64,000 bases of DNA from JABFRJ01 sp963847145 (GCA_963847145.1 CAWJYN010000007.1:310001-374000), one strand, 5' to 3'; shown: positions 1 through 9,401, counted from the first letter of the stretch. The notes: generated from the sequence alone by a model not told the origin. Numbers and translations: made by a program.

Positions 1-131
1 TGCGCGCGGTGCCCGATTGCATGGCTGTTTTGGCGGGCTTGTAGATGCGGGCGGGCATGGGCGAAGAGTGTCCTTGGCAGGGTGGCTTCTGGCGTGAACT
101 ACCCAGAATTGGGCTGCGCCGCAAGCCGGTC

Positions 132-869
132 CTACCGCCACGATGCCAACAAGGTGACGCCCGACACCAACAGGAGCGCCATCACGATGTCGCTGAAATT
201 GCGGTCACTGAGACGCTTGTAGGTTGCAACACCCAGCCAGGCGCCGAGAAGCGTGCCTGGGAGGGCAAGCAATGACGGTACGAGCAGCTGGCCGCCGACA
301 TGGCCGGTTGCTGCATGCCCGATGAGGGACGCACCGAGGATAGAAAGGTTGAATGTTCGGAAAACAGCGCGCTTCTGGTCTTTGTTCCAGCCGCGCAACG
401 TTGCCCAAATGGATGGTGGGGCGCCGGACAGTCCGGCTAGACCACCAAGGATGCCACCGGTCAGGCCGACAAAGCCATCGGCCCAACGACCGCCCCATGC
501 GACGGCGGGTTGCCCCCGCCACACCAACATGAAGCTTGAAAATGCCACGAGTAAAAGGCCGATACCGATTTTGAAAGCCGTTGCATCCACATACTGTAGT
601 GACACGATGCCGAGCGGGACGCCGGCCAGACCCGGCACCAAAAATGGCAGCACCCGCCGGGGCTCGATTTCGCGCCAGATGCCGGGGATGGTCTGCAGTT
701 GTGCGGCAACCGAGCAGATCAGCGTCAGCGTTGCCGCTGTTACCGGCTCGAGCACGTGCAGCCAGATGCCGAACGCGACCAAAGCCGTGCCGAAACCGGC
801 CAGACCTGAGACGAAGCCGCCGGCGAGCGCGCCGCATGTGATAATGGCGGCGGTGTGATCGAGGGTCAT
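132..869 (-). CDS. TSUP (TauE/SafE) family membrane transporter
   Basis: Predicted inner-membrane permease of the sulfite exporter TauE/SafE (TSUP) family, which usually moves small organosulfur or organic anions; the substrate cannot be read from sequence. The 245-residue product is almost wholly hydrophobic, with about eight membrane segments. It carries the internally duplicated family signature: GFVSGLAGFG in the first helix and GGILGGLAGLSG near the middle, which marks the two half-repeats. An in-frame GTG at 941 would add 24 Arg-rich residues, so I chose the ATG at 869, which begins just before the first membrane helix. It is divergent from the DUF2939 gene that follows. Family assignment is firm; substrate is unknown. 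Confidence 0.85.
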   Translation of the reverse strand: MTLDHTAAIITCGALAGGFVSGLAGFGTALVAFGIWLHVLEPVTAATLTLICSVAAQLQTIPGIWREIEPRRVLPFLVPGLAGVPLGIVSLQYVDATAFKIGIGLLLVAFSSFMLVWRGQPAVAWGGRWADGFVGLTGGILGGLAGLSGAPPSIWATLRGWNKDQKRAVFRTFNLSILGASLIGHAATGHVGGQLLVPSLLALPGTLLGAWLGVATYKRLSDRNFSDIVMALLLVSGVTLLASWR

Positions 870-1076
870 TGCGGGGTGGGTTCGAGCTAGACGTGCCCGT
901 TCGTGTGCCCTGCGGCGGCGTGCATCGCAAGGCCCTGGCACTCAAAGTTGTGATTACCCGGGTTGATCGAAGGTAACTTTATCCGGATTGGCATACGGCT
1001 GGACGCCGGATCGCCCGATTTGTCAGGCGTGGTTCAGGCAGCGGACATCGAAAATCCACCGCAAGGGTCGAGACGT

Positions 1077-1724
1077 ATGCGCAAGGCGATCTTGGTGATG
1101 TTCGGACTGACGTTGAGCGTCGGTGGCTATGCACTCTGGCCGGTGGTGTCCGCCTTTCAGATCAAACAGGCTGTGAAATCCGGCGATGTGGCGACGCTTG
1201 AACGCAAGGTGCATTGGGCGCCGGTGCGGGCAAGCTTGAAGGCGTCGGTGGCCAGTCTGGCGCCAGCACCCGTCGCCCCCGACACTGCTGCGGCATCGCC
1301 GCAGAGCGGGCTGTCGTTTTGGAGCCGCATCAAAGCGACGGCGGCACCCATGCTGGCAGACACCTTCATCGATCGGTATGTAACCCCCGAAGGGATCTCG
1401 CAGATCCAGCAGGCGCGCCGTGGCGGTTGGCGAACATTGCTTGGTCTGACACCGGCGGTGCCCACCGGACCCGCCAACACGGTTGTGTCAAACGCGCTGC
1501 AGGGTGGCGACGGCGTCACCCACGCCGATGGCGAGCCGAACGTGGTCAGCAAGTTCGTTGCGTTCTACCAGCGGTTGGTGCGCGCCAAATTCCATTCGCT
1601 CTCGCTGGTCGAGTTCGAGATCGCCGACAAGAACACTCCCGGCCGACGGTATATAAGCCAGTTCGAGCTCTCCAATTTCGATTGGAAGCTGGCCAGTGTA
1701 CGGGTGGTTGGCGTGGGCTTTTGA
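1077..1724 (+). CDS. DUF2939 domain-containing protein
   Basis: A protein of 215 residues with one N-terminal membrane anchor (residues about 4-24), followed by an exported region containing an Ala/Pro-rich linker. The start of the mature part (FQIKQAVKSGD, with a conserved Val-Trp pair after it) and the C-terminal FELSNFDWKL segment match the DUF2939 family, common in alphaproteobacteria and of unknown function. I chose the ATG at 1077 because it places the hydrophobic segment at the N terminus; an upstream in-frame ATG at 963 would add 38 unlikely residues. It could be a signal-anchored periplasmic protein. No function can be assigned. Confidence 0.75.
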   Translation: MRKAILVMFGLTLSVGGYALWPVVSAFQIKQAVKSGDVATLERKVHWAPVRASLKASVASLAPAPVAPDTAAASPQSGLSFWSRIKATAAPMLADTFIDRYVTPEGISQIQQARRGGWRTLLGLTPAVPTGPANTVVSNALQGGDGVTHADGEPNVVSKFVAFYQRLVRAKFHSLSLVEFEIADKNTPGRRYISQFELSNFDWKLASVRVVGVGF

Positions 1725-1804
1725 GCCACGGCCGGCTGCAACGCAGATGTGCATAGGGCCAGCTGGCAATTGAACATCGGCGCGTCCGGTGGCCAAGCTT
1801 GCGC

Positions 1805-2506
1805 ATGCGCACTGATTCGCACATCCGGCCGCCGCAGAGCTGGCACGCCCATGCGGCTGACGCTGGCCCGTTGATCGAGCCAGAGCAGAAGGCCAAGCTG
1901 CTGCATGACTGGCAGCTGGTGAAGCGCGCGCGCTTTCACGCCGCCGGGCGTATGGAACGCCGCAGCGACGCAAGCTTGATCACACTCTCCATGGTGGCTC
2001 TTTATGGCGGCTTGTTCACGGTGTTCGCGCTGCTGTTCAAGGACAACCTCAGCCCCCATGCGCGCACCATTTTGGATTGGATGGCTGTCGTCGCGAGCTG
2101 GCTGACGCTGACGTTCACGCTGACCGAGCAGATCAAGGACTACCGCGGCCAGGCGCGCGCGCTGCATGAGTGTGCGCAGCAGGTCAATGACTTGCGCAAG
2201 CGGCTGCAAGTCACGCCGATCAGCGCGCCGCAGCAGCTGATCCCGTTTGTCGAGGCCTATGAAGCGCGTATCCGGGCCTGTGGGCCGAACCATGATAGCC
2301 TGGACTATGATATTGCCCGCCATTCCGGCACCAAAGGTGTCGACGGCCTCACTCAGGTTCAAACAGCCGCTCGTCTTCGCCGTCTCAAGCTCTGGAGCCG
2401 AGTGACGACCTACGCGATTTATTCCGTGATGTCGGCGGCGCCACTGCTGGCGGGTCTGATTGTTTATCTGCTGGTGCCGGCGGCGGCAGTGGTGGTCGCG
2501 AATTGA
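1805..2506 (+). CDS. SLATT domain membrane protein
   Basis: 233 residues. A basic amphipathic N-terminal stretch (DWQLVKRARFHAAGRMERR) is followed by two membrane helices (about residues 57-78 and 90-107), a cytoplasmic helical region with an EQIKDYRGQA segment, and a third helix near the C terminus (202-228). This is the arrangement of SLATT proteins, 2TM putative effectors predicted by comparative genomics to form membrane pores downstream of nucleotide-signal sensors. No SMODS cyclase, SLOG, TIR or other usual partner lies beside it. An in-frame TTG at 1799 is possible; I prefer the ATG at 1805. The family call is by pattern recognition. Confidence 0.65.
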   Translation: MRTDSHIRPPQSWHAHAADAGPLIEPEQKAKLLHDWQLVKRARFHAAGRMERRSDASLITLSMVALYGGLFTVFALLFKDNLSPHARTILDWMAVVASWLTLTFTLTEQIKDYRGQARALHECAQQVNDLRKRLQVTPISAPQQLIPFVEAYEARIRACGPNHDSLDYDIARHSGTKGVDGLTQVQTAARLRRLKLWSRVTTYAIYSVMSAAPLLAGLIVYLLVPAAAVVVAN

Positions 2507-2532
2507 CATCAGTCGCGCGGGCGGCAAACTTT

Positions 2533-3354
2533 CTACGTGCCGACCACCAGCGGCGCCGTCAGCCGGCGCAAGGTGGCGAGGGCTGACAGGGGCGTGATGC
2601 GGCCCGTGGCCGGGTTGCTCTCTGTGGGGCGCCCCGCAATGGTCATCGTGAAGTCGGAACTGTCGGACGTCACCTCGATGGTGTGGGTGTTGCGTTGCGA
2701 GGTGGGATCGGCCCAAACTTCCACTTGCGTCTGGTCTGGCCCGATACCGGCGAGTGACAAAGCGACGGCCACATTAACGTTGGCTGGGAAGCCTTTGATC
2801 GCCTCGCGCGCGCTGCCAGCGAAAACGCGTAATGGCGCAGTCAAGCCGTCGACTGAGATGTTATTCACCACGAGGTGCGGTGCGCCTTTGAGGCCGGCAG
2901 GCGGTTTGCGCGTCACGATTTTGACGGAACTGACGCTGCCCTCGGAGACTGCGCGCACTGCGTCGAGCCCGAGCAGCGCACCCGTCGGCACGATGATGCG
3001 GCCACCGTGCTTGGCGGCCAACGCAACCAGATCCATGTGATCGAGCAACTGTCCGACGGACAGCGGAATGAAAATGCGGCCGCGGGTGAGAGCACTTTCC
3101 GCGATGGCGCGGAACAGTGCTTTGGGTGCGCATTCGACGACCACGTCGGCGTGTGCGCCCAGCTGTTCGATCGCAACAATTTTGGGCTGATTTTTGAAGC
3201 TGGTAAGGATGCGCGCGGCCATATCGGCATCCCGCACTGCTACCGCGGCTAGCGCGAGGTCCGGCACGTGGCTGCTATCGAGCGCGCGTGCGACCGGCAA
3301 CCCGATCGCCCCAAGACCAGCGATGGCGACATTCAGCGAGCGGTCAACTTGCAT
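2533..3354 (-). CDS. Aspartate dehydrogenase-like NAD(P)-dependent oxidoreductase
   Basis: 273 residues, close to the usual 265-270 of L-aspartate dehydrogenase (NadX), which oxidises aspartate to iminoaspartate for NAD synthesis or amino-acid catabolism. It has an N-terminal Rossmann motif GLGAIG at residues 13-18 and the C-terminal DUF108 catalytic region, including GSAREAIKGFPANVNVA and a late ADPTSQRNTHTIEV stretch typical of the family. The ATG at 3354 puts the Rossmann strand at the expected distance; an extension to 3450 is Arg-rich and unlikely. It is divergent from the cyclase/hydrolase pair, about 110 bp apart. No nadA or nadC is nearby, so a catabolic role is as likely as NAD synthesis. 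Confidence 0.75.
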   Translation of the reverse strand: MQVDRSLNVAIAGLGAIGLPVARALDSSHVPDLALAAVAVRDADMAARILTSFKNQPKIVAIEQLGAHADVVVECAPKALFRAIAESALTRGRIFIPLSVGQLLDHMDLVALAAKHGGRIIVPTGALLGLDAVRAVSEGSVSSVKIVTRKPPAGLKGAPHLVVNNISVDGLTAPLRVFAGSAREAIKGFPANVNVAVALSLAGIGPDQTQVEVWADPTSQRNTHTIEVTSDSSDFTMTIAGRPTESNPATGRITPLSALATLRRLTAPLVVGT

Positions 3355-3467
3355 TTGTCGTCTTGAACCCGTGTTGTCATGGCGGTTTGTTTGTGTGTGA
3401 ATGAGAGTGACGCATCTACCCGGCGCACGTCCAGGACGTTTTTTGCGCATAAGTAGTGAGGCCGCCC

Positions 3468-4244
3468 ATGCCCCGCCGTATCATCGACATCTCGGTTGCT
3501 ATTTCGGCCGGCATTGCGTCGGATCCACCGGGGATGGAGCCGAAGATCCAGTATGTGGGCCACAAGCAAAGTGCGGCGCAGGTGTGCACGTATTTCCCGG
3601 GCCTGAAGCCCGAGGATCTGCCGGATGGTGAAGGCTGGGCCATGGAGCGGCTCGACATCACCACACACAACGGCACGCACGTCGATGCACCCTATCACTA
3701 TGCGTCGACGATGGATGGCGGCCAGCGGGCGATCACGATCGACGAGGTGCCGCTCGAGTGGTGCTTTCAGCGCGGCGTGAAGCTCGACTTCCGCCACTTG
3801 CCCAACGGCTACGTTGTTTCAGGTGCTGAGATTGAAACCGAGCTGAAGCGCATCGGGCACATGCTTGCGCCGCTGGATATCGTCGTCGTCAACACGGCCG
3901 CCGGTGCCCGCTACGGCCAGCCCGACTATGTGCCGACCGGCTGCGGCATGGGCCGCGAGGCGACGCTCTATCTGACGTCGCGCGGCGTGCGCGTCGTCGG
4001 CACGGATGCCTGGAGTTGGGACGCGCCGTTTGGTTACACCGCGCAGCGCTTTGCCCAGACCAAAGACGCGTCGATCATCTGGGAGGGCCACAAAGCTGGC
4101 CGCGAGATCGGGTACTGTCAGATCGAAAAACTCGCCAATCTCGACCAGCTGCCGCCGACCGGGTTCATGGTCTCCTGCTTCCCCGTGAAGATCGCCAAGG
4201 CGTCCGGCGGCTGGACCCGCGCCGTCGCCATCATCGAGGATTGA
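3468..4244 (+). CDS. Cyclase family (kynurenine formamidase-like) metal hydrolase
   Basis: 258 residues of the cyclase/KynB-like family (PF04199), metal-dependent hydrolases acting on formamides, isatin and similar amides or lactones. The hallmark metal-binding motif HNGTHVDAPYH spans residues 67-77 and supplies His, Asp and His ligands. It is unusually long for KynB (about 210) and closer to the broader cyclase family. The ATG at 3468 is preferred over a GTG four codons upstream. Its stop lies four bases before the GTG of the fumarylacetoacetate-hydrolase-like gene, so the two are almost certainly one operon and may act consecutively in breakdown of an aromatic or heterocyclic compound. Substrate unknown. 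Confidence 0.8.
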   Translation: MPRRIIDISVAISAGIASDPPGMEPKIQYVGHKQSAAQVCTYFPGLKPEDLPDGEGWAMERLDITTHNGTHVDAPYHYASTMDGGQRAITIDEVPLEWCFQRGVKLDFRHLPNGYVVSGAEIETELKRIGHMLAPLDIVVVNTAAGARYGQPDYVPTGCGMGREATLYLTSRGVRVVGTDAWSWDAPFGYTAQRFAQTKDASIIWEGHKAGREIGYCQIEKLANLDQLPPTGFMVSCFPVKIAKASGGWTRAVAIIED

Positions 4245-4248
4245 TCCC

Positions 4249-5190
4249 GTGAAGCTTGCGACTTTTCAGACACCGACCGGCAGCGCCCGGATCGCGGCCG
4301 TCGATACCGCCCGCGGGCAGCTGCTCGACCTGGCTGCCGCTCACGAGATCGCCGCGCCGCGCCTGCCCATGCACGCGTTCGCCGATATGCTGGCGCTGAT
4401 CGATGCCGGGGCGAGCGGCCTCAAAGCCGCACGCGAACTGGTCGAGGCCTGGCCTGTTCAAGCAGCCGTTCCGCTCAACGGCACGCAGCTCCTCGCGCCG
4501 ATCCCCGAGCCACGTCAGGTGCGTGATTGCATGGCATTCGAGTTGCACCTGCTCAACGCTTTCAAACGCGCCGAGGAACGCACGGGCGTCAAGCGCACCA
4601 TCCCGCCGGTGTTTTACAAGCAGCCGATCTACTACAAAGCCAACCGCTTCAGCACCAATCATCCCGGCGCCGACGTCATCTGGCCCGCGTACTCCAAGCA
4701 CATGGACTACGAGCTCGAATTCGCCGCTGTTATTGGCAAGAGTGGCCGCGACATCGCGCCGGAGAACGCTTTGGCGCACATATTCGGCTTCACAATCTTC
4801 AACGACTTTTCGGCGCGGGACGCGCAACTCGCCGAGATGGGTGGGCAGTTGGGTCCGGCCAAAGGCAAGGACTTCGATGGCGCCAATGCTTTCGGGCCGT
4901 GGATCGTCACCACCGACGAGATCGGCGATCCGCACGCGTTAGCTATGGAAGCGCGTGTGAACGGCGAACGGTGGGGCGGCGGCAACTCATCGACCATGCA
5001 TCACAAGTGGCCGGCCATCCTGGCGCACATCTCGGCCTCAGAAACGCTGCGGGCTGGCGAGATCATCGGCTCGGGCACCGTCGGCACCGGTTGCGGCCTT
5101 GAACTCGGCCGCCAGCTGAAAAATGGCGACGTCGTTGAACTCGAAGTCGAAAAAATCGGCATATTGCGGAACCGGGTAGTCGCAACATAG
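4249..5190 (+). CDS. Fumarylacetoacetate hydrolase family protein
   Basis: 313 residues of the FAH superfamily, which cleaves or decarboxylates beta-diketo acids, often as the last step of aromatic degradation. Family hallmarks are present: YELEFAAVIGK with the acidic metal ligands, FNDFSARDAQ, and KGKDFDGANAFGPWIV, followed by MHHKWPAILAHIS and a C-terminal GSGTVGTGCG loop. The start is GTG, four bases after the preceding stop, implying translational coupling with the cyclase. Length fits the two-domain FAH type that has an N-terminal extension of about 80 residues. The substrate is not deducible; close relatives include fumarylpyruvate and acylpyruvate hydrolases. Confidence 0.85.
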   Translation: MKLATFQTPTGSARIAAVDTARGQLLDLAAAHEIAAPRLPMHAFADMLALIDAGASGLKAARELVEAWPVQAAVPLNGTQLLAPIPEPRQVRDCMAFELHLLNAFKRAEERTGVKRTIPPVFYKQPIYYKANRFSTNHPGADVIWPAYSKHMDYELEFAAVIGKSGRDIAPENALAHIFGFTIFNDFSARDAQLAEMGGQLGPAKGKDFDGANAFGPWIVTTDEIGDPHALAMEARVNGERWGGGNSSTMHHKWPAILAHISASETLRAGEIIGSGTVGTGCGLELGRQLKNGDVVELEVEKIGILRNRVVAT

Positions 5191-5266
5191 CCGCCCATTC
5201 CCACCGTCGCACTGCCGCGCTATACACCACCGATCTGAACCCAGCTCAACCCACGGAGCCACCATC

Positions 5267-5765
5267 ATGACCCTCAAGGTCGGAGATCAATTGCCGGAAG
5301 CGACTTTCATGGTCATGAGTGCGGAAGGTCCCAAGCCAACGACCACGGCTGAATTCTTCAAGGGCAAGAAAGTTGCTCTCTTTGCTGTACCTGGTGCTTA
5401 CACTCCCACATGCGACAAACAGCATATGCCAGGCTTCGTCGAGCGCGTGGCGGAACTGCAAGCCAAGGGCTTCGATACGGTAGCCTGCACGTCGGTCAAC
5501 GACGTGTTCGTGCTCAACAAGTGGGCCGAAGAACTCCAAGGCTATGGGCAAGATCACCATGCTGGCCGATGGCAGCGCTGACTTTGCCAAGAAGGCCGGC
5601 CTCGAGATCGATCTGACCGCGCGTGGCCTGGGCGTCCGCTCGAAGCGCTATGCGATGGCCGTGGACGACGGAGTCGTGAAGATCCTCAACGTCGAAGACG
5701 CGCCGCCTCAGCACGACAAGTCGAGCGCGGCGACGCTGTGCTCCATGATCGACCGCTCGCTCTGA
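5267..5765 (+). pseudogene. Peroxiredoxin (Prx5/AhpE-like), single-base frameshift
   Basis: Thioredoxin-fold peroxidase of the Prx5 subfamily that reduces hydroperoxides. The first 90 or so codons read correctly, with the peroxidatic-Cys motif PGAYTPTC followed by SVNDVFVLNKWA. Reading then has to move one frame at about 5534-5536, where one G of a GGG appears extra, to continue with GKITMLADGSADFAKKAGLE and RSKRYAMAVDDGVVKILNVE to the stop at 5765. With that base removed the product is 165 residues, normal for the family. A translation taken literally would stop at 5581 and lack the C-terminal third. Since every motif is otherwise preserved, a sequencing indel is likelier than real decay. 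Confidence 0.8.
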
Positions 5766-5979
5766 GCGCGTTCCCACAAAGAAGCCACAATACTGCGCGC
5801 CGGATGCCACACGTCCGGCGCGTTTTTGTTTCCAATTGCAGGCTCCGGTTCATTTTTCCGGTGTTAGGTGCCATACTGTAGCGAACACCTGCGATGAATG
5901 CCGGTGTGCGATCGCGTGTGATGTCCCAACGAGGCCGGTGCAGTCTCTGCCCGGTGGCGTCCAACGTCAGGAGGCGGCG

Positions 5980-6609
5980 ATGTCGAAATCGACCAAATGC
6001 CCAAATACGGTTGCCAATCCAATCAAGATCCAGGTGATTGCCGGGACTTGCGTCAGTCTCGTGGGGCTTTTTGCGGCAGCAACCGGTGCTTTCTCTCAAG
6101 TAACAACGCCGTCCCCCAGCCCGGTGCAAAGTGCCGGCGCGCGCCCGCCCGTCGCGCGCCAGATCGAACCCATGGTCGCACCAGTGCGCCGGAGTGCCCC
6201 CAAGCAGGTCGCATCGCCGGCCTATGTCGTTCCTCCATCAAGCGCGCAGGGCTTGGTGCAAGCCGCCGCACCTGCCGTAGCAGCATCCAAGGCTCCGGCG
6301 CCACCTGCACAGCAACAAGCGGCGACACCGACACCAAACCAAGTCGCGACTTCGCCTATCATCACCAAGTCGACGTCACCACCCGCCCAAGCGCTGGCTC
6401 AATCCGTAGCCAAGACACCGAAGATCGTCGTCCACACCTGCAAGCTCGGGCAGGACTATTCAGAAAAGCTCAAAGCGTGCTTCACCCCCGGTGTAACCGC
6501 GCGGGCGGCCACCAAAGTGGCCAACGCAGCCCGATCGGCGCGCAACAAGCTGGGTGCCTCGATCGAAAGCGCCACCCGTTCGGCCCTCGGTGCCAAGCGC
6601 AAAAACTGA
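5980..6609 (+). CDS. Hypothetical Pro/Ala-rich exported protein
   Basis: 209 residues. After a short polar N terminus there is one hydrophobic segment (about residues 15-36) that looks like a signal peptide or anchor, then a long low-complexity region rich in Pro, Ala, Ser and Gln, then a short basic C-terminal part with a CKLGQDYSEKLKACF two-cysteine segment that could form a disulfide. The ATG at 5980 has a strong ribosome site (AGGAGG nine bases upstream). The composition resembles periplasm-spanning linkers. No family was recognised. Between the peroxiredoxin stop and this gene, GC-rich inverted sequence near 5795-5830 with a T-run may be a terminator. Confidence 0.55.
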   Translation: MSKSTKCPNTVANPIKIQVIAGTCVSLVGLFAAATGAFSQVTTPSPSPVQSAGARPPVARQIEPMVAPVRRSAPKQVASPAYVVPPSSAQGLVQAAAPAVAASKAPAPPAQQQAATPTPNQVATSPIITKSTSPPAQALAQSVAKTPKIVVHTCKLGQDYSEKLKACFTPGVTARAATKVANAARSARNKLGASIESATRSALGAKRKN

Positions 6610-6628
6610 TCACGCTGTCAGCATGATT

Positions 6629-7324
6629 TCAGAACGGCAGCGCGGTGATTTCGGCTGCGACGATCACTTCCGCGCGTAACGCATCAAGTCCGATGCGCGT
6701 CTCCGACGAGGTGGCGCAGACGCGCGGAAACGCCGCCGGCTCTTTGTGCAGCGCCTCAGTGACAGACGCGATCATCTTGGCCTGCTCGTAGGTGTTGAGC
6801 TTGTCGAGCTTGGTCAGCACGCCAACGAACGACACCGCGCTCTCGTTGAGCAGCGTGAAAATCTCGCGGTCCGGCGGCTTGATGCCGTGGCGGCTGTCGA
6901 TCAAGACAAACACCCGCCGCAACGTTTTGCGGCCACGCAGATAGTCCTTCACAAATTTTGTCCAGGCATCGACCTTGGCCTTCGGCGCATCCGCAAATCC
7001 GTAGCCGGGCATGTCGACCAGCCACAGCGGCACTTCGGGAACTTGGAAGAAATTCAGATCCTGCGTACGCCCCGGCGTGTTCGACGTGCGCGCTAGGCCG
7101 TGCCGCCGTGTCAGCGCGTTGATCAACGACGACTTGCCAACGTTAGAGCGGCCGGCAAACGCGATTTCCGGACGATCCGCGTCGGGCAACCAATCCAAGC
7201 TCGGCACGGTTTTGAGGAACTCCCACGGCCGGGCGAAGAGTGCTTCACCGAGCAGCAGCACTTCGGCAGGAAGCGCCAGCGGGTCGGGTGCGGGGCTGGA
7301 TTGTGGGTCGTCGGTCATGGACAT
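6629..7324 (-). CDS. engB: Ribosome biogenesis GTPase EngB (YihA/YsxC)
   Basis: Essential GTPase needed for late 50S subunit assembly. 231 residues with all TRAFAC G motifs: G1 GRSNVGKSS at 58-66, G2 TPGRTQ at 83-88, G3 DMPGYG at 104-109 and G4 TKLDK at 171-175. The start is ATG at 7324, with a second ATG two codons later. It is the last gene of the minus-strand run rpmH-rnpA-yidC-engB, the standard alphaproteobacterial order, and is separated from yidC by about 150 bp. The argB gene that often follows is absent; the next gene downstream is unrelated and on the other strand. Confidence 0.95.
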   Translation of the reverse strand: MSMTDDPQSSPAPDPLALPAEVLLLGEALFARPWEFLKTVPSLDWLPDADRPEIAFAGRSNVGKSSLINALTRRHGLARTSNTPGRTQDLNFFQVPEVPLWLVDMPGYGFADAPKAKVDAWTKFVKDYLRGRKTLRRVFVLIDSRHGIKPPDREIFTLLNESAVSFVGVLTKLDKLNTYEQAKMIASVTEALHKEPAAFPRVCATSSETRIGLDALRAEVIVAAEITALPF

Positions 7325-7472
7325 GTCCGCATTGGCGCGCCAAAGGCGTGCGCGAGTTTTTTGGCGTAGGCTGGGTTGGCAGCACTTCTGCTGCGTAACC
7401 CAATACCTCGGCGCGAGACCATGTTGGCCGACACAAGACTGTTATGGGTTGCGGCCTGCGCTTTGCTCGCCG

Positions 7473-9401
7473 CTATTCCGCTGGTTTGACGCCGGCCCTG
7501 TTTCTAAGTTTCTCGACCCACTTCTCCAGCCCCATGTTCTTCACGAGGTGCACCTCAGCGCCGTTCTTTTTCATGATGTAGTACTGCTGCAGCAGCGAGA
7601 GCAGGTTGCTCCACGCCCAATAAATAACGAGGCCTGCTGGGAACGCCGCCATCATGAACGTGAACATGACCGGCATCCAGTTGAAGATCATCTGCTGGGT
7701 TGGATCAGGCTGCTGGGGGTTGAGCTGCATTGTCAGCCACATGGTGACGCCCATCAGCATCGGCCAGAAGCCCATGTGCAGGTATTCGCCGATCAGCGGG
7801 ATCAGGGTTGGGTCAAACGGCAGCAGGCCGAACAGGTTGAAGAAGTTGGTTGGATCGGGCGCTGACAAATCGCGGATCCAACCGATAAACGGCGCGTGCC
7901 GCATGTCGATCGTCAACACCAGCACCTTGTAGAGCGCGAAAAACACCGGGAACTGCAGCAGCATCGGCAGACAACCCGACGCCGGATTGATCTTGTGCTC
8001 CTGGTACATTTTCATCATGGCCTTCTGCTGGCCTTCGCGGTCGTCCTTGTACTGGACTTTGATGCGCTCCATGTCTGGCTGCATCTTCTTCATGCGCGCC
8101 ATCGACTCGTAGCTCTTGGAGGCCAACGGGAAGAACGCGCCTTTGACCAGAACCGTCACCGCCAGAATCGCGTAGCCGAAGTTGCCCAGCATGCTGTTGA
8201 GCCGCTCCATCAGCCAGAACATCGGCTTGGCGATGAAACCGAACCAGCCCCAGTCGATCATCATTTCGAAGCTTTTGATGCCGGTCCCGGCGTAGGCGTT
8301 GATGGTGCGCACTTCCTTCGCGCCGGCAAACAAACGCAACTCCGTCGACTGCGCAGCGCCGGCGGCAACCGCAACAGGCTCCAACAGATAATCCGTCTGG
8401 AAGCCTTCCTCTTGCACGCCCGGCACGGCCTTATAGGCGGTCAGATGTGCGTCGTAGGTGGCGGTCGTTGGTGGCACCAGTACGGCTGCCCAATACTTGT
8501 CTGTGAAGCCGAGCCAGCCACCCTTGGTGCCGGCGAAGACTTTTTCGCCGATCGCTGGCTTTTTCACCTTCTCTGCGTTCGCTGCTTCCTTGGCGAGATC
8601 GCTGTAGACGATTTCCTGCAGGCCGATGCTGGCGTCGGCACTCAAAACGCCGATCAAGCCTTCATGCAGCACCGCGTAGCCCTGCGTCTTTGGCGTGCCG
8701 AGGCGGAAGATCTTGCCGTAGGGCTGCAGCACGATGGCGTTCGCGCTCTTGTTCTCGACGTCGTCGCGAACGGTGAACATGTACTTGTCGTCAATAGCGA
8801 TGGTGCGGTTGAAAATCTGGCCCTGACCGTTGTCATGGCGGAGAACCACCGGCGTCGAAGGTGTGAGTTTGCCGCTGCCGACCTGCGTCCACACCGTATC
8901 GCGGTTCGGCACCGTGACCGTCTGCCCAATGGCTGCGATCCAACCGAACTCGGCAAAGTAGCTGTCTTTCGATCCAGCCGGTTCGAGCAGCACAACGTTG
9001 GCGCTGTCTGGTTTGGTCGTCTCGCGATAACCCGCCAACACGATATCGTCGATCCGCCCGCCTTTGAGCGCCAGCGAACCTGTGAGCTTCGGCGTTTCGA
9101 TGGCAATGCGCGACGACAGCTTCAAGGCGCCTGCACGTGTCAACCCACTCGGTTGCAGACCGGGCGTCGTGCCCGCGCCAGCCATTGGCATCGCGCCACT
9201 GGCGGTCGCGGCCGGCGTTGCTGCGCCCGTTATCGGGGTTGTGCCTTGGGCGCCGGGCACCGTCGTCTTCTGCGCTTGCGCTTGCTTCTGGCGCTCGGCC
9301 TCCTTCGGCCACACAAACAGATACTGCCAACCCAGCAGCACCGCGAGCGACAACACGATCGCCATGATCATGTTCTTCTGATTTTCTTGGTCGTTCATCA
9401 A
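7473..9401 (-). CDS. yidC: Membrane protein insertase YidC
   Basis: Inserts and folds inner-membrane proteins, alone or with SecYEG. 642 residues, the Gram-negative type: an N-terminal membrane helix after NQKNM, a Pro/Ala/Gly-rich linker, the large periplasmic beta-sandwich domain (about residues 80-370), then the conserved five-helix core with FGYAILAVTVLVKGAFFPLA and ASGCLPMLLQFPVFFALYKV. The C terminus is basic, as usual. There are two adjacent Met codons at the start. It lies 80 bp after rnpA; no yidD is found between them. Confidence is high from both sequence and gene order. Confidence 0.97.
   Translation of the reverse strand: MMNDQENQKNMIMAIVLSLAVLLGWQYLFVWPKEAERQKQAQAQKTTVPGAQGTTPITGAATPAATASGAMPMAGAGTTPGLQPSGLTRAGALKLSSRIAIETPKLTGSLALKGGRIDDIVLAGYRETTKPDSANVVLLEPAGSKDSYFAEFGWIAAIGQTVTVPNRDTVWTQVGSGKLTPSTPVVLRHDNGQGQIFNRTIAIDDKYMFTVRDDVENKSANAIVLQPYGKIFRLGTPKTQGYAVLHEGLIGVLSADASIGLQEIVYSDLAKEAANAEKVKKPAIGEKVFAGTKGGWLGFTDKYWAAVLVPPTTATYDAHLTAYKAVPGVQEEGFQTDYLLEPVAVAAGAAQSTELRLFAGAKEVRTINAYAGTGIKSFEMMIDWGWFGFIAKPMFWLMERLNSMLGNFGYAILAVTVLVKGAFFPLASKSYESMARMKKMQPDMERIKVQYKDDREGQQKAMMKMYQEHKINPASGCLPMLLQFPVFFALYKVLVLTIDMRHAPFIGWIRDLSAPDPTNFFNLFGLLPFDPTLIPLIGEYLHMGFWPMLMGVTMWLTMQLNPQQPDPTQQMIFNWMPVMFTFMMAAFPAGLVIYWAWSNLLSLLQQYYIMKKNGAEVHLVKNMGLEKWVEKLRNRAGVKPAE

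Noticed and set aside
5267..5765. Programmed frameshifting as an explanation for the broken genes
   Set aside because: No shared slippery heptamer; the breaks occur at different sequences and include both insertions and deletions in unrelated genes.
7361..7411. Fourth family B repeat between yidC and engB
   Set aside because: Only GGCTGGGTTGG and AACCCA are shared; arms do not pair as in the other copies.
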